From: JBJTIF01 sp046094825
Lineage (GTDB): Bacteria > Actinomycetota > UBA4738 > HRBIN12
Reading direction: 5' to 3'
DNA length: 23,447 bases
NCBI GenBank assembly: GCA_046094825.1
Contig: JBJTIF010000024.1
Coordinates: forward strand, 1-23,447
Part shown: piece after piece, positions 7,723 to 13,760 of the stretch
Numbering within the stretch: the first letter of the stretch is position 1
Layout: the number at the start of each line of letters is the position of its first letter
The notes under the pieces: model-generated
The model's database searches: none
What the model was told of the DNA's origin: nothing
Seen by the model: the letters and a program-made list of their open reading frames with translations, nothing else
Made by a program: the position numbers and the translations under genes

Positions 7723-7729
7723 AGCGCAC

Positions 7730-7735
7730 TATCCT
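7730..7735 (+). promoter_or_regulatory. -10 element TATCCT for tRNA-Val
   Basis: TATCCT lies 8 bases before the first base of the tRNA and 7 bases after the ATPase stop. This fits transcription starting at or one base before the mature 5' end. No clear -35 is seen because the ATPase coding end occupies that space. Confidence 0.5.
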
Positions 7736-7743
7736 CCCCTCCC

Positions 7744-7817
7744 GGGCGCTTAGCTCAGTTGGCCAGAGCGCTGCCCTTACAAGGCAGATGTCGCAGGTTC
7801 GAGTCCTGCAGCGCCCA
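7744..7817 (+). tRNA. tRNA-Val (anticodon TAC)
   Basis: The cloverleaf is complete. The acceptor GGGCGCT (7744-7750) pairs with AGCGCCC (7810-7816), discriminator A7817. The D stem is GCTC/GAGC, the anticodon stem CTGCC/GGCAG with loop CTTACAA, anticodon TAC at 7778-7780, and the T arm GCAGG-TTCGAGT-CCTGC. CCA is not encoded, so it must be added by tRNA nucleotidyltransferase. The T arm is identical to that of the CAT tRNA in this window. Confidence 0.96.
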
Positions 7818-7849
7818 CCCCGCCGGGAACCCCCATCGGGGGTCTCCGG

Positions 7850-7855
7850 TACGCT
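7850..7855 (+). promoter_or_regulatory. -10 element TACGCT for the zinc-ribbon/RNase H pair
   Basis: TACGCT ends 6 bases before GTG 7862, with no Shine-Dalgarno between, which fits a leaderless mRNA. The same hexamer and the same 6-base gap precede the E1 alpha GTG at 13324 on the other strand. Confidence 0.55.
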
Positions 7856-7861
7856 GCGGTC

Positions 7862-8563
7862 GTGGATGCCCTCCTCGACCTCCAGCGCATCGACACCGCG
7901 ATCCTGCGCAACGATCACCGGCGCGCCCAGCTCGAGAGCGGTGCCGAGCTCCGGGAGGTCCGGGGACGGATGGTCGAGGCGGAATCGGTGCTCGGCGAGC
8001 TCCGTCTGGCGATCGACGAGGTGGCGCGCGAACAGCAGCGACTCGAGCACGAGGTCGAGACCCTCGTCGAGAAGGCGGAGCACGAGCGCACCCGCCTCTT
8101 CGGCGGGCAGGTCGTGAACCCGAAGGAACTCGAATCCCTCCAGCGCGAGGTCGCGAACATCGACGAGCGTCGCTCGAAGGTCGAGGACGAGCTCCTCGTG
8201 GTCCTCGAGCGTCGCGACGAGCTCGAGCGGCGCGCGACGACCGCATCGGCAGATCTCGACGAGGCGCGAGCGCGCGCCGATGCGCTCGGCGGCGAAGCCG
8301 CTGCAGAGCTCGCGCAGCTCGCGACGGACCGCGCGGGCTTCGTCGCCGAGCGGATCCCCGCCGCCGCCGCCGTCGACCCGGAGGTGCTCGCCGTCTACGA
8401 CGAGGTCCGCGCCCACAAGCAGGGGATCGGCGCCGCGGAGCTCGTCGACGGCGTGTGCCAGGCCTGCCACGAGCGGCTCTCCGCCCTCGAGGTTGAGCGG
8501 CTGAAGAAGACGACCGAGATCAGGCGCTGCGAGCATTGCCGGCGGATCCTCGTCCTCGCCTGA
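7862..8563 (+). CDS. Coiled-coil protein with C-terminal C4 zinc ribbon
   Basis: A 233-residue cytosolic protein. Residues about 5-165 are a long heptad-like coiled coil rich in Glu, Arg and Leu, broken by the FGGQVVNPKELESLQREV segment typical of this family. The C-terminal part holds two CxxC knuckles, CQAC and CEHC, forming a C4 zinc ribbon (zf-RING_7 type). The family is widespread in high-GC bacteria and often sits beside RNase H, as here. Its molecular role is not established, and a nucleic-acid or nucleotide-signalling function is only suspected. The GTG start at 7862 is chosen from the TACGCT box 6 bases upstream. It overlaps the next gene by 28 bases. Confidence 0.8.
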   Translation: MDALLDLQRIDTAILRNDHRRAQLESGAELREVRGRMVEAESVLGELRLAIDEVAREQQRLEHEVETLVEKAEHERTRLFGGQVVNPKELESLQREVANIDERRSKVEDELLVVLERRDELERRATTASADLDEARARADALGGEAAAELAQLATDRAGFVAERIPAAAAVDPEVLAVYDEVRAHKQGIGAAELVDGVCQACHERLSALEVERLKKTTEIRRCEHCRRILVLA

Positions 8564-8967
8564 CCGTCGCCTGCGACGGCGCGGCGCGGGGCAACCCCGG
8601 GCCCGCGGGCATCGGCGTGCAGATCACCGATCCCGAGGGCGTCGTCGTCGCGGAGATCGCGGAAGGCATCGGGTTCGCGACGAACAACGTCGCCGAGTAC
8701 CGCGCTGCCATCGCCGGCCTCGCGCGGGCACGTGATCTCGGGGCGACCGAGGTGCTGCTGCGGTCCGACAGCCGGCTCCTCATCGAGCAGCTGGCGGGCA
8801 ACTACAGGGTCCGCAACGAGGGCCTGAAGCCCCTCCATGCCGAGGCGCGGCGGCTCCTCGCCGGTTTCGCGGCGGTCGGGCTCGAGCACGTCCGCCGCGA
8901 GCGCAACACCGAGGCCGACCGCCTCGCGAACGTCGGCGTCGACGCCTGGCTCGCCTCGCGCTCCTGA
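8536..8967 (+). CDS. Ribonuclease HI family protein
   Basis: A 143-residue RNase H-fold protein, expected to cleave the RNA strand of RNA-DNA hybrids in the cytosol. The acidic catalytic set is present: Asp14 (CDGAARGNPGPAGIG), Glu54 (NNVAEYRA), Asp78 (RSDSRLL) and Asp128 (NTEADRLAN). The basic protrusion of E. coli RNase HI is missing, as in the short Gram-positive YpeP/archaeal-type enzymes, but the active site looks intact. The most upstream possible start is TTG 8536, inside the zinc-ribbon gene; no ATG or GTG lies between it and the first catalytic Asp, and a CTG at 8560 is the only alternative. Translational coupling to the upstream gene is therefore likely. Confidence 0.83.
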   Translation: MPADPRPRLTVACDGAARGNPGPAGIGVQITDPEGVVVAEIAEGIGFATNNVAEYRAAIAGLARARDLGATEVLLRSDSRLLIEQLAGNYRVRNEGLKPLHAEARRLLAGFAAVGLEHVRRERNTEADRLANVGVDAWLASRS

Positions 8968-8970
8968 CGT

Positions 8971-8985
8971 CGACGGCTGCCGTCG
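8971..8985. terminator. Possible bidirectional hairpin between convergent genes
   Basis: CGACGG-CTG-CCGTCG forms a 6-bp stem in the 25-base gap between the RNase H stop and the convergent lipoprotein stop. It reads the same on both strands and could limit read-through in both directions. There is no T-run. Confidence 0.35.
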
Positions 8986-8992
8986 CCCGCGA

Positions 8993-9901
8993 TCAGGCCG
9001 ACGCCTCGGCGCTCGGCGACGCCGCCGCGTCGGCGACGTCGCCGATGAGCTCGCCGAGCGGGATCCGCAGCGTCGCGATCCCGAGCGCGGTCTCGTAGCG
9101 CACCTCGAGGGTCGCTCCGGTCGCGACGGCGACGCGTCCGAAGGACAGGATCCCGACCGCGCCGGTCGTCCGCGGGATCGACCGCAGCGGGGCGGTCGCC
9201 CGGCCGTCGGCGGCCGCGCCGCCGACGACGAGCCGGACCGAGGCGAGGCGGATCTCCCCGTCGGTGCGGTTCTCGACGGTGACGTTCACCTGCCAGCCGA
9301 TCGCGAAGACGAAGGCCGAGTCGAGGACGATCGCGACCCCGTCCCGGGTGACCCGTGCCCGCCCGAGGTCCCGGATCCCCTCCGACAGCGGCGCGCCCTC
9401 CCGCGTGACGTCGGCGACCTTCCAGTCCTCCTGGCCGACCCGGACGAGGAGCATCGGGCCGTCGAGGACGCGTTCGAGGATGAAGGTCTCGCCGCCGTCG
9501 GGTGCGTACGCGAACGTGACCGTCGCGCGGAGGCGGACGCGGGCGACGTCGTACGTGTCGCCGAGGGCGACCCCGAGGAAGCGCACCTCCCGCACCTCGG
9601 CTTCGGCGCGGATCGCCCCCTCGAACTGCCCGTTCTGGATCCCGAGCCAGCGCACCCAGCGGGTGAGCTCGCGTCCGACGACGAGCCGGCGGAGCGCGAG
9701 GCCGCGATCGGTCGCCGACGCGGCGTAGGCCTGGACGAACGCGCGCGCGGCGACGCGCGCGGCCGCGACGTCGAGTGCCTTCGCGGGCAGCACCTGCTCG
9801 ATCGCGTGGGGTGCGGTCGCGCCGCGGGGGCCAGCGGCGCAGCCGGCGCCGACGAGGGCGAGCGCGACCACCAACGTGAGGAGCGCGGCGCGCGGTCGCA
9901 T
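8993..9901 (-). CDS. Putative lipoprotein of unknown function
   Basis: A 302-residue protein with a lipoprotein-type signal: MRPR, a hydrophobic stretch (residues 5-18), then VGAGC with the candidate lipid-bearing Cys21. The lipobox is imperfect (Gly at -3). The mature part holds an NTF2-like or cone-type stretch (residues about 45-165) and a later beta-rich segment around FAIGWQVNVTVENRTDGEI that resembles DUF4352-like extracellular domains. I do not recognise a specific family, so no function is given. It is probably membrane-anchored on the outer face. It stands alone, convergent with RNase H and divergent from rnpB. ATG 9901 is chosen; another ATG at 9912 is out of frame. Confidence 0.65.
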   Translation of the reverse strand: MRPRAALLTLVVALALVGAGCAAGPRGATAPHAIEQVLPAKALDVAAARVAARAFVQAYAASATDRGLALRRLVVGRELTRWVRWLGIQNGQFEGAIRAEAEVREVRFLGVALGDTYDVARVRLRATVTFAYAPDGGETFILERVLDGPMLLVRVGQEDWKVADVTREGAPLSEGIRDLGRARVTRDGVAIVLDSAFVFAIGWQVNVTVENRTDGEIRLASVRLVVGGAAADGRATAPLRSIPRTTGAVGILSFGRVAVATGATLEVRYETALGIATLRIPLGELIGDVADAAASPSAEASA

Positions 9902-9910
9902 CGTGGCCGC

Positions 9911-9916
9911 ATCCTA
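9911..9916 (-). promoter_or_regulatory. -10 element TAGGAT for the lipoprotein gene
   Basis: TAGGAT on the minus strand ends 9 bases before ATG 9901, which would give at most a leader of two to three bases. It lies only about 15 bases from the divergent rnpB -10 box, so the two promoters overlap back to back. Confidence 0.45.
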
Positions 9917-9931
9917 CGCGGGACGTCTGCC

Positions 9932-9937
9932 TATACT
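9932..9937 (+). promoter_or_regulatory. -10 element TATACT of the rnpB promoter
   Basis: TATACT ends 4 bases before the first base of the P1 helix of RNase P RNA, so the transcript would start within or just before the helix. No TTGACA-like -35 is visible at 17 bases upstream. Confidence 0.55.
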
Positions 9938-9941
9938 CGTC

Positions 9942-10325
9942 GTGGAGGAGCCGACCGGGCGACCGCGGGCTTCGGCTCGAGGAAAGTCCGGACTCCACAG
10001 GGCAGGGTGCTGGCGAGAGGCCAGGCGGGGGCGACCTCGCGGAGAGCGCAACAGAGAGCAGACCGCCGCGGAAGCGGTAAGGGTGAAACGGTGAGGTAAG
10101 AGCTCACCAGCGGACCGGGTGACCGGTCCGGCTCGGCAAGCCCCACCCGGAGCAAGGCCAAGCAGGGAACGCCCGAGGGCTGCCCGCCCGAGTTCCCGGG
10201 TCGGCCGCACGTGTGGCGCCCGCCGTACGGGGGACGTCGCCGGGGCGCCGCGAGGCGCTCAGAGAGATGGTCGCCACCGACCGAGAGGTCGGGACAGGAT
10301 CCGGCTTACAGGTCGGCTCCTCCAC
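9942..10325 (+). ncRNA. rnpB: RNase P RNA (class A)
   Basis: The catalytic RNA of ribonuclease P, which removes 5' leaders from pre-tRNAs. The ends pair perfectly as helix P1: GTGGAGGAGCCGACC (9942-9956) with GGTCGGCTCCTCCAC (10311-10325). Universally conserved regions are present: GAGGAAAGTCCGGAC at 9979-9993, GAGAGATGGTCGCC near 10262-10275, and ACAGGATCCGGCTTACAG at 10294-10311. Length is about 384 nt, normal for class A. The last 20 bases overlap the convergent lipA coding end. I see no T-run terminator after P1. Confidence 0.95.
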
Positions 10326-11292
10326 GTCCACCGACCGTTCCACCGACCGTTCCACCGACCGACGCCGCCGAGGCCGTCGCGTACTGGCGGCCCGCGTGGA
10401 AGGAACTCCGCACGAGGGGTCCGGCCTCGACGTGCGCGATCCCGAGCGCTTCGCCGACCCGCGCGTGCTCTGCGAACTCCTGCGGGGTCACCCACCGATC
10501 GACGGGCAGGTGGAAGGCGGTGGGCCGGAGGTACTGGCCCATCGTGACGAGGTCGCAGCCCGCCTCGGCGAGGTCGCGCAGCGCGGGTTCGACCTCCTCC
10601 GGGCGCTCGCCCATCCCGAGGATGAGGTTCGACTTCGTGACCTGCCCGGGGCGCAGGCGCTTCGCGAGGCGGAGCACCTCGAGCGATCGCTCGTACCCGA
10701 ATGCGGGGCGGATCCGGTCGTGGAGCCGGCGGATCGTCTCGAGGTTGTGCGCGAACACCTCCGGTTCGGCGGCGATGACCGTCGCGATGTCGGGCTCGCC
10801 GCCCTGGAAGTCCGACGGGAGGACCTCGATCCCGCATCCGGGGACCGCCGCACGGATCGCCCGGATCGCCGCAGCCCAGATGCGTGCCCCACCGTCGGGG
10901 AGGTCGTCGCGCGCGACGCCCGTGAGGACGACGAACCGCAGACCCATCGTCCGGACGGCATCGGCGATCCTCGCGGGCTCGTCCTCGTCGACCGCGCCGG
11001 GCTTGCCGGTGCGGACGTCGCAGAACCCGCACCGTCGGGTGCACGTGTCACCGAGGATGAGGAACGTCGCCTCGCGGTCCTCCCAGCACTCGCCGATGTT
11101 CGGGCAGGAGGCCTCCTCGCACACGGTGTGGAGGGCCAGGCCGCGCATGAGCCCCTTCAGTTCGGCGTGGTTCGGTCCGGAGGGGAGGCGCACCTTCAGC
11201 CACTCCGGCTTGCGTCCCTCGACCCCGCCGGAGGTGCCGACGACCGGGAGGTGGAGGCGTCGACGGTGCGGGTTGTGGTCGCGGACGCTCAC
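10306..11292 (-). CDS. lipA: Lipoyl synthase
   Basis: A 328-residue radical SAM enzyme that inserts two sulfur atoms into protein-bound octanoyl groups to give lipoyl groups. It carries both Fe-S motifs: the auxiliary cluster CEEASCPNIGEC (Cys58, 63, 69) and the radical-SAM CTRRCGFC (Cys84, 88, 91). The C-terminal RSSF Ser, which ligates the auxiliary cluster, is at about residue 296-297. After the normal family end there is an extra tail of about 18 residues (Gly-Thr-Val repeats) encoded by a 12-bp repeat and overlapping rnpB. GTG 11292 is chosen because of a TAGACT box 8 bases upstream. It lies 20 bases after E1 beta, so it may also be read from the E1 operon. Its octanoyl substrate would come from LipB at 16826. 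Confidence 0.95.
   Translation of the reverse strand: MSVRDHNPHRRRLHLPVVGTSGGVEGRKPEWLKVRLPSGPNHAELKGLMRGLALHTVCEEASCPNIGECWEDREATFLILGDTCTRRCGFCDVRTGKPGAVDEDEPARIADAVRTMGLRFVVLTGVARDDLPDGGARIWAAAIRAIRAAVPGCGIEVLPSDFQGGEPDIATVIAAEPEVFAHNLETIRRLHDRIRPAFGYERSLEVLRLAKRLRPGQVTKSNLILGMGERPEEVEPALRDLAEAGCDLVTMGQYLRPTAFHLPVDRWVTPQEFAEHARVGEALGIAHVEAGPLVRSSFHAGRQYATASAASVGGTVGGTVGGRGGADL
10328..10361. repeat. 12-bp tandem repeat, about three copies, between rnpB and lipA core
   Basis: CCACCGACCGTT occurs at 10328-10339 and 10340-10351, followed by a 10-base partial copy at 10352-10361. On the minus strand it encodes a Gly-Gly-Thr-Val repeat at the C-terminus of LipA. Each copy contains CCGACC, which equals part of the 5' strand of rnpB helix P1 and is complementary to GGTCGG of the 3' strand. 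Confidence 0.9.
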
Positions 11293-11300
11293 GGAGGGGG

Positions 11301-11306
11301 AGTCTA
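11301..11306 (-). promoter_or_regulatory. -10 element TAGACT for lipA
   Basis: TAGACT on the minus strand ends 8 bases before the lipA GTG and lies in the 20-base gap after E1 beta. There is no Shine-Dalgarno before this GTG, which supports an internal leaderless promoter. Read-through from the E1 genes remains possible. Confidence 0.42.
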
Positions 11307-11312
11307 GCGAGG

Positions 11313-12308
11313 TCAGAACCTCGCGAGCTCGAGCATCGCCGCATGGATCCGGTCGACGTCGAGGAGGTACGCGTGCTCGAGGACCGGGTTGAAGGGCATC
11401 GCGGGCGCGTCGGGTCCGGCGAGGCGCACCGGTGGCGCGTCGAGATCGAAGAAGGCGTCCTCGGCGATCGTCGCGGCGATCTCCGCGCCGGCGCCGAACG
11501 TACGGCTGTCCTCGTGGACGACGAGCGCCTTCCCGGTGCGCCGCACGGAGGCGAGGATCCCCTCGCGGTCGAGCGGGGCGAGGGTCCGCACGTCGACGAC
11601 CTCCGCGGAGAACCCGTCCTCGGCCTGGAGTCGCTCCGCCGCCTCGAGGCAGTGGTGGAGCATGAGCCCGTACGCGTAGACGCTCAGGTCCTCGCCGGAG
11701 CGCTTCACGTCGACGGGTCCGATCGCGACGCGGACGGGGCCCTCCGGCACGTCGCCCTTCACGAGGCGGTACGTCCGCTTGTGCTCGAGGAACAGCACCG
11801 GGTCCGGGTCGTCGATGGCGGCGCGCAGCAGGCCCGCGGCGTCCGCGGGCGTCGAGGGGAGCACGACCTTCAGCCCCGGCACGTGCGCGTAGAAGGACTC
11901 GATCGACTGCGAGTGGTAGAGCGCGCCGTGGACGCCGCCGCCCCACGGGGTGCGGATGACGAGCGGGAGGCTCCAGTCCCCGTTCGTCCGGTACCGCATC
12001 CTCGCCACCTCGGACACGATCTGGTCGAACGCGGGGTGGATGAAGTCCGCGAACTCGATCTCGGCGACGGGCCGGAGCCCGTCGAGGGCCATCCCGAGCG
12101 CGATGCCGACGATCGCGTTCTCGGCGAGGGGCGTGTCGATGACGCGCCCCTCGCCGAAGGCCTCCTGGAAGCCCTCGGTCACGCGGAAGACACCGCCCCG
12201 CGCGCCGACGTCCTCGCCGAGCACGACGACGCGGTCGTCCTCGGCCATGGCCTCGCGGAGGGCGTCGCGGATCGCGGTGACGACGTTCTTCTCGGCCACG
12301 TCCGTCAC
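11313..12308 (-). CDS. 2-oxoacid dehydrogenase E1 beta subunit (branched-chain type)
   Basis: A 331-residue transketolase-like subunit that completes the thiamine diphosphate site of an alpha2-beta2 E1. Typical segments are VVLGEDVGARGGVFRVTEGF, DTPLAENAIVGIALGMALDGLRPVAEIEFADFI and the HGALYHSQS loop near the active site. Cofactor and metal contacts cannot be checked further by eye. The start GTG 12308 overlaps the E1 alpha stop as GTGA, so the two subunits are translationally coupled. Assignment to branched-chain keto acids follows from the E1 alpha partner. lipA follows downstream. Confidence 0.9.
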   Translation of the reverse strand: MTDVAEKNVVTAIRDALREAMAEDDRVVVLGEDVGARGGVFRVTEGFQEAFGEGRVIDTPLAENAIVGIALGMALDGLRPVAEIEFADFIHPAFDQIVSEVARMRYRTNGDWSLPLVIRTPWGGGVHGALYHSQSIESFYAHVPGLKVVLPSTPADAAGLLRAAIDDPDPVLFLEHKRTYRLVKGDVPEGPVRVAIGPVDVKRSGEDLSVYAYGLMLHHCLEAAERLQAEDGFSAEVVDVRTLAPLDREGILASVRRTGKALVVHEDSRTFGAGAEIAATIAEDAFFDLDAPPVRLAGPDAPAMPFNPVLEHAYLLDVDRIHAAMLELARF

Positions 12309-13324
12309 CCACCCGCCGGATCGGCGAAGACCTGGCGCAGGAGGGTGCCGGGATCGGGGTCGGCCGCACCCCACGCGCGCTCGATGTCGGCTTCGATCCC
12401 CGTGCGGAGCTCCGCGGCGAGCGCCTCGATCGCGGCGGCATCGAGGAACCCCCACTCGACGAGGTAGGCCCCGAACGCGGCCACGGGGTCGCGGTGCCGC
12501 GCCTCGTCGACCTCCTCGCGGCTCCGGTACGAGCGATCGTCGTCGTCGGAGGTGTGCGGGAAGAAGCGGTACGTCTTCGCCTCGATGAGCGTCGGTCCCT
12601 CGCCGGCCCGCGCCCGCGCGACCGCCGTTCGCATCGCGCCGTAGCAGGCCAGGACGTCGTTGCCGTCGACGACCACGCCGGGGAACCCGTAGCCCGCGGC
12701 TCGGTCCGCGACGTCGGCGACCGCCATCTGCTTCGCCTGCTCGACGGAGATCGCGTACCGGTTGTTCTCGCAGACGAAGATCACCGGGAGCCGGTGGATG
12801 CCCGCGAAGTTCAACCCCTCGTGCCACGGGCCGCTGCTCGTCGCTCCCTCGCCGAACCACGTCGCCACGACCGCGTCCTCTCCGCGGAGACGCGCCGCGT
12901 ACGCGAGGCCCGCTGCGTGGGGGAGCTGCGTCGCGATCGGCGAGGAGTGCGACACGATGCGGAGCCGCCGCGACCCCCAGTGCGCAGGCATCTGCCGTCC
13001 ACCGGAGGTCGGGTCATCTGCCTTCGCGAAGAGCCCGAGGAAGATCTCGTGGGGCGTCATGCCCGCGGTGAGCACGACCCCGAGATCGCGGTAGTACGGC
13101 ACCCACCAATCGACCCCCGCGCGGAGCGCGCTCGCGGTGCCGATCTGGCATCCCTCGTGGCCGGACGCGGGGACGACGAACGGCGCCTTGCCCTGGCGGT
13201 TGAGCCGCATCGAGGCCTCGTCGACGAGCCGGGCGAGGAGCATCCGTCGATGCATCGCCCGGAGGTCGTCGGGCCCGAGGCCGAGAGCCTCGTGCGGAGC
13301 GTGCGAACCGATCCGCGTCGCCAC
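12305..13324 (-). CDS. Branched-chain 2-oxoacid dehydrogenase E1 alpha subunit
   Basis: A 339-residue thiamine-diphosphate subunit of a 2-oxoacid dehydrogenase complex. Features that favour the branched-chain type are the TPP motif GEG (158-160, with Glu in the usual Asp position, as in animal BCKDH E1 alpha) ending in CENN (185-188), and the GRQMPAHWGS and SSPIATQLPHAAG segments (109-139). It decarboxylates 2-oxoisovalerate-type acids and passes the acyl group to a lipoyl E2. No E2 or E3 is in this cluster, so it presumably uses the pair in the 17.5-22.5 kb operon. I chose GTG 13324 because TACGCT lies 6 bases upstream. It is divergent from csoR. Confidence 0.88.
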   Translation of the reverse strand: MATRIGSHAPHEALGLGPDDLRAMHRRMLLARLVDEASMRLNRQGKAPFVVPASGHEGCQIGTASALRAGVDWWVPYYRDLGVVLTAGMTPHEIFLGLFAKADDPTSGGRQMPAHWGSRRLRIVSHSSPIATQLPHAAGLAYAARLRGEDAVVATWFGEGATSSGPWHEGLNFAGIHRLPVIFVCENNRYAISVEQAKQMAVADVADRAAGYGFPGVVVDGNDVLACYGAMRTAVARARAGEGPTLIEAKTYRFFPHTSDDDDRSYRSREEVDEARHRDPVAAFGAYLVEWGFLDAAAIEALAAELRTGIEADIERAWGAADPDPGTLLRQVFADPAGG

Positions 13325-13330
13325 GGCGCG

Positions 13331-13336
13331 AGCGTA
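13331..13336 (-). promoter_or_regulatory. -10 element TACGCT for the E1 alpha-E1 beta genes
   Basis: TACGCT on the minus strand ends 6 bases before GTG 13324, without a Shine-Dalgarno. Hexamer and gap are identical to those in front of the zinc-ribbon gene at 7850. Confidence 0.55.
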
Positions 13337-13419
13337 CACCCGTGGTCCCACGACCTCGGACGCGAGCCGAACCGCGGGTCGGGAGGCGCGCCACGGGGCA
13401 CCCCCGGGTCGACCCCCAG

Positions 13420-13436
13420 ATACCCCGGGGGGGTAT
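13420..13436 (+). promoter_or_regulatory. CsoR-type operator
   Basis: ATACCCC-GGG-GGGGTAT is a perfect inverted repeat with 7-bp arms, matching the known CsoR box style (a G/C tract bounded by ATA/TAT). Its right arm covers the first three bases of the csoR -10 box, so bound apo-CsoR would block RNA polymerase. Copper binding would release it. This is the expected autoregulation of csoR-copA. Confidence 0.8.
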
Positions 13437-13439
13437 ACT
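13434..13439 (+). promoter_or_regulatory. -10 element TATACT of the copper operon promoter
   Basis: TATACT ends 6 bases before ATG 13446 with no ribosome site between, so the mRNA is probably leaderless. It overlaps the CsoR operator. Confidence 0.65.
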
Positions 13440-13445
13440 CCCCAC

Positions 13446-13760
13446 ATGGGTCGACCCCGCACCTCGCCGCCGACCGCGGCGCCCGTCCGCGGGTACGCCG
13501 CGGACAAGAAGGCGCTCGCGGACCGCCTCGCCCGCATCGAGGGCCAGGTGCGCGGCATCCGGCGGATGGTCGACGAGGACGCGTACTGCATCGACGTCCT
13601 CACGCAGGTGAACTCCGTCACCGCGGCGCTGCGCGCGGTGGGCCTCGGCCTCCTCGACGGCCACGTGCGTCACTGCGTCGCCGAGTCGATCGAGCGGGGC
13701 GACGGTGAGGGGAAGGTCGAGGAGCTCCTCGCCGCCGTCGCCCGCTTCTCGGGGCGGTGA
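13446..13760 (+). CDS. csoR: Copper-sensing transcriptional repressor CsoR
   Basis: A 104-residue all-helical repressor. The family signature RLARIEGQVRGIRRMVDED lies at residues 28-46. The Cu(I) ligands are present as Cys48, His73 and Cys77, with the same spacing (25 and 4) as in Mycobacterium CsoR, so copper is a better guess than formaldehyde (FrmR) or nickel (RcnR) for this DUF156 protein. The ATG at 13446 is set by the -10 box 6 bases upstream and by the normal N-terminal length; the frame stays open further upstream but that part overlaps the divergent promoter. Its stop overlaps the copA GTG by four bases, and the operator at 13420 implies autoregulation. Confidence 0.93.
   Translation: MGRPRTSPPTAAPVRGYAADKKALADRLARIEGQVRGIRRMVDEDAYCIDVLTQVNSVTAALRAVGLGLLDGHVRHCVAESIERGDGEGKVEELLAAVARFSGR

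Larger units (their letters stand above)
13406..13457. repeat. Two GGGTCGACCC palindromes flanking the csoR operator
   Basis: The perfect 10-bp palindrome GGGTCGACCC occurs at 13406-13415 and at 13448-13457, 42 bases apart, with the CsoR box between them. The second copy lies inside the first codons of csoR. They may be extra regulator contacts or coincidence in GC-rich sequence. Confidence 0.35.

Noticed and set aside
10213..11392. Two plus-strand ORFs overlapping rnpB 3' end and opposite lipA
   Set aside because: They overlap a clear RNase P RNA and conserved LipA Fe-S motifs on the other strand, with shadow-type composition.
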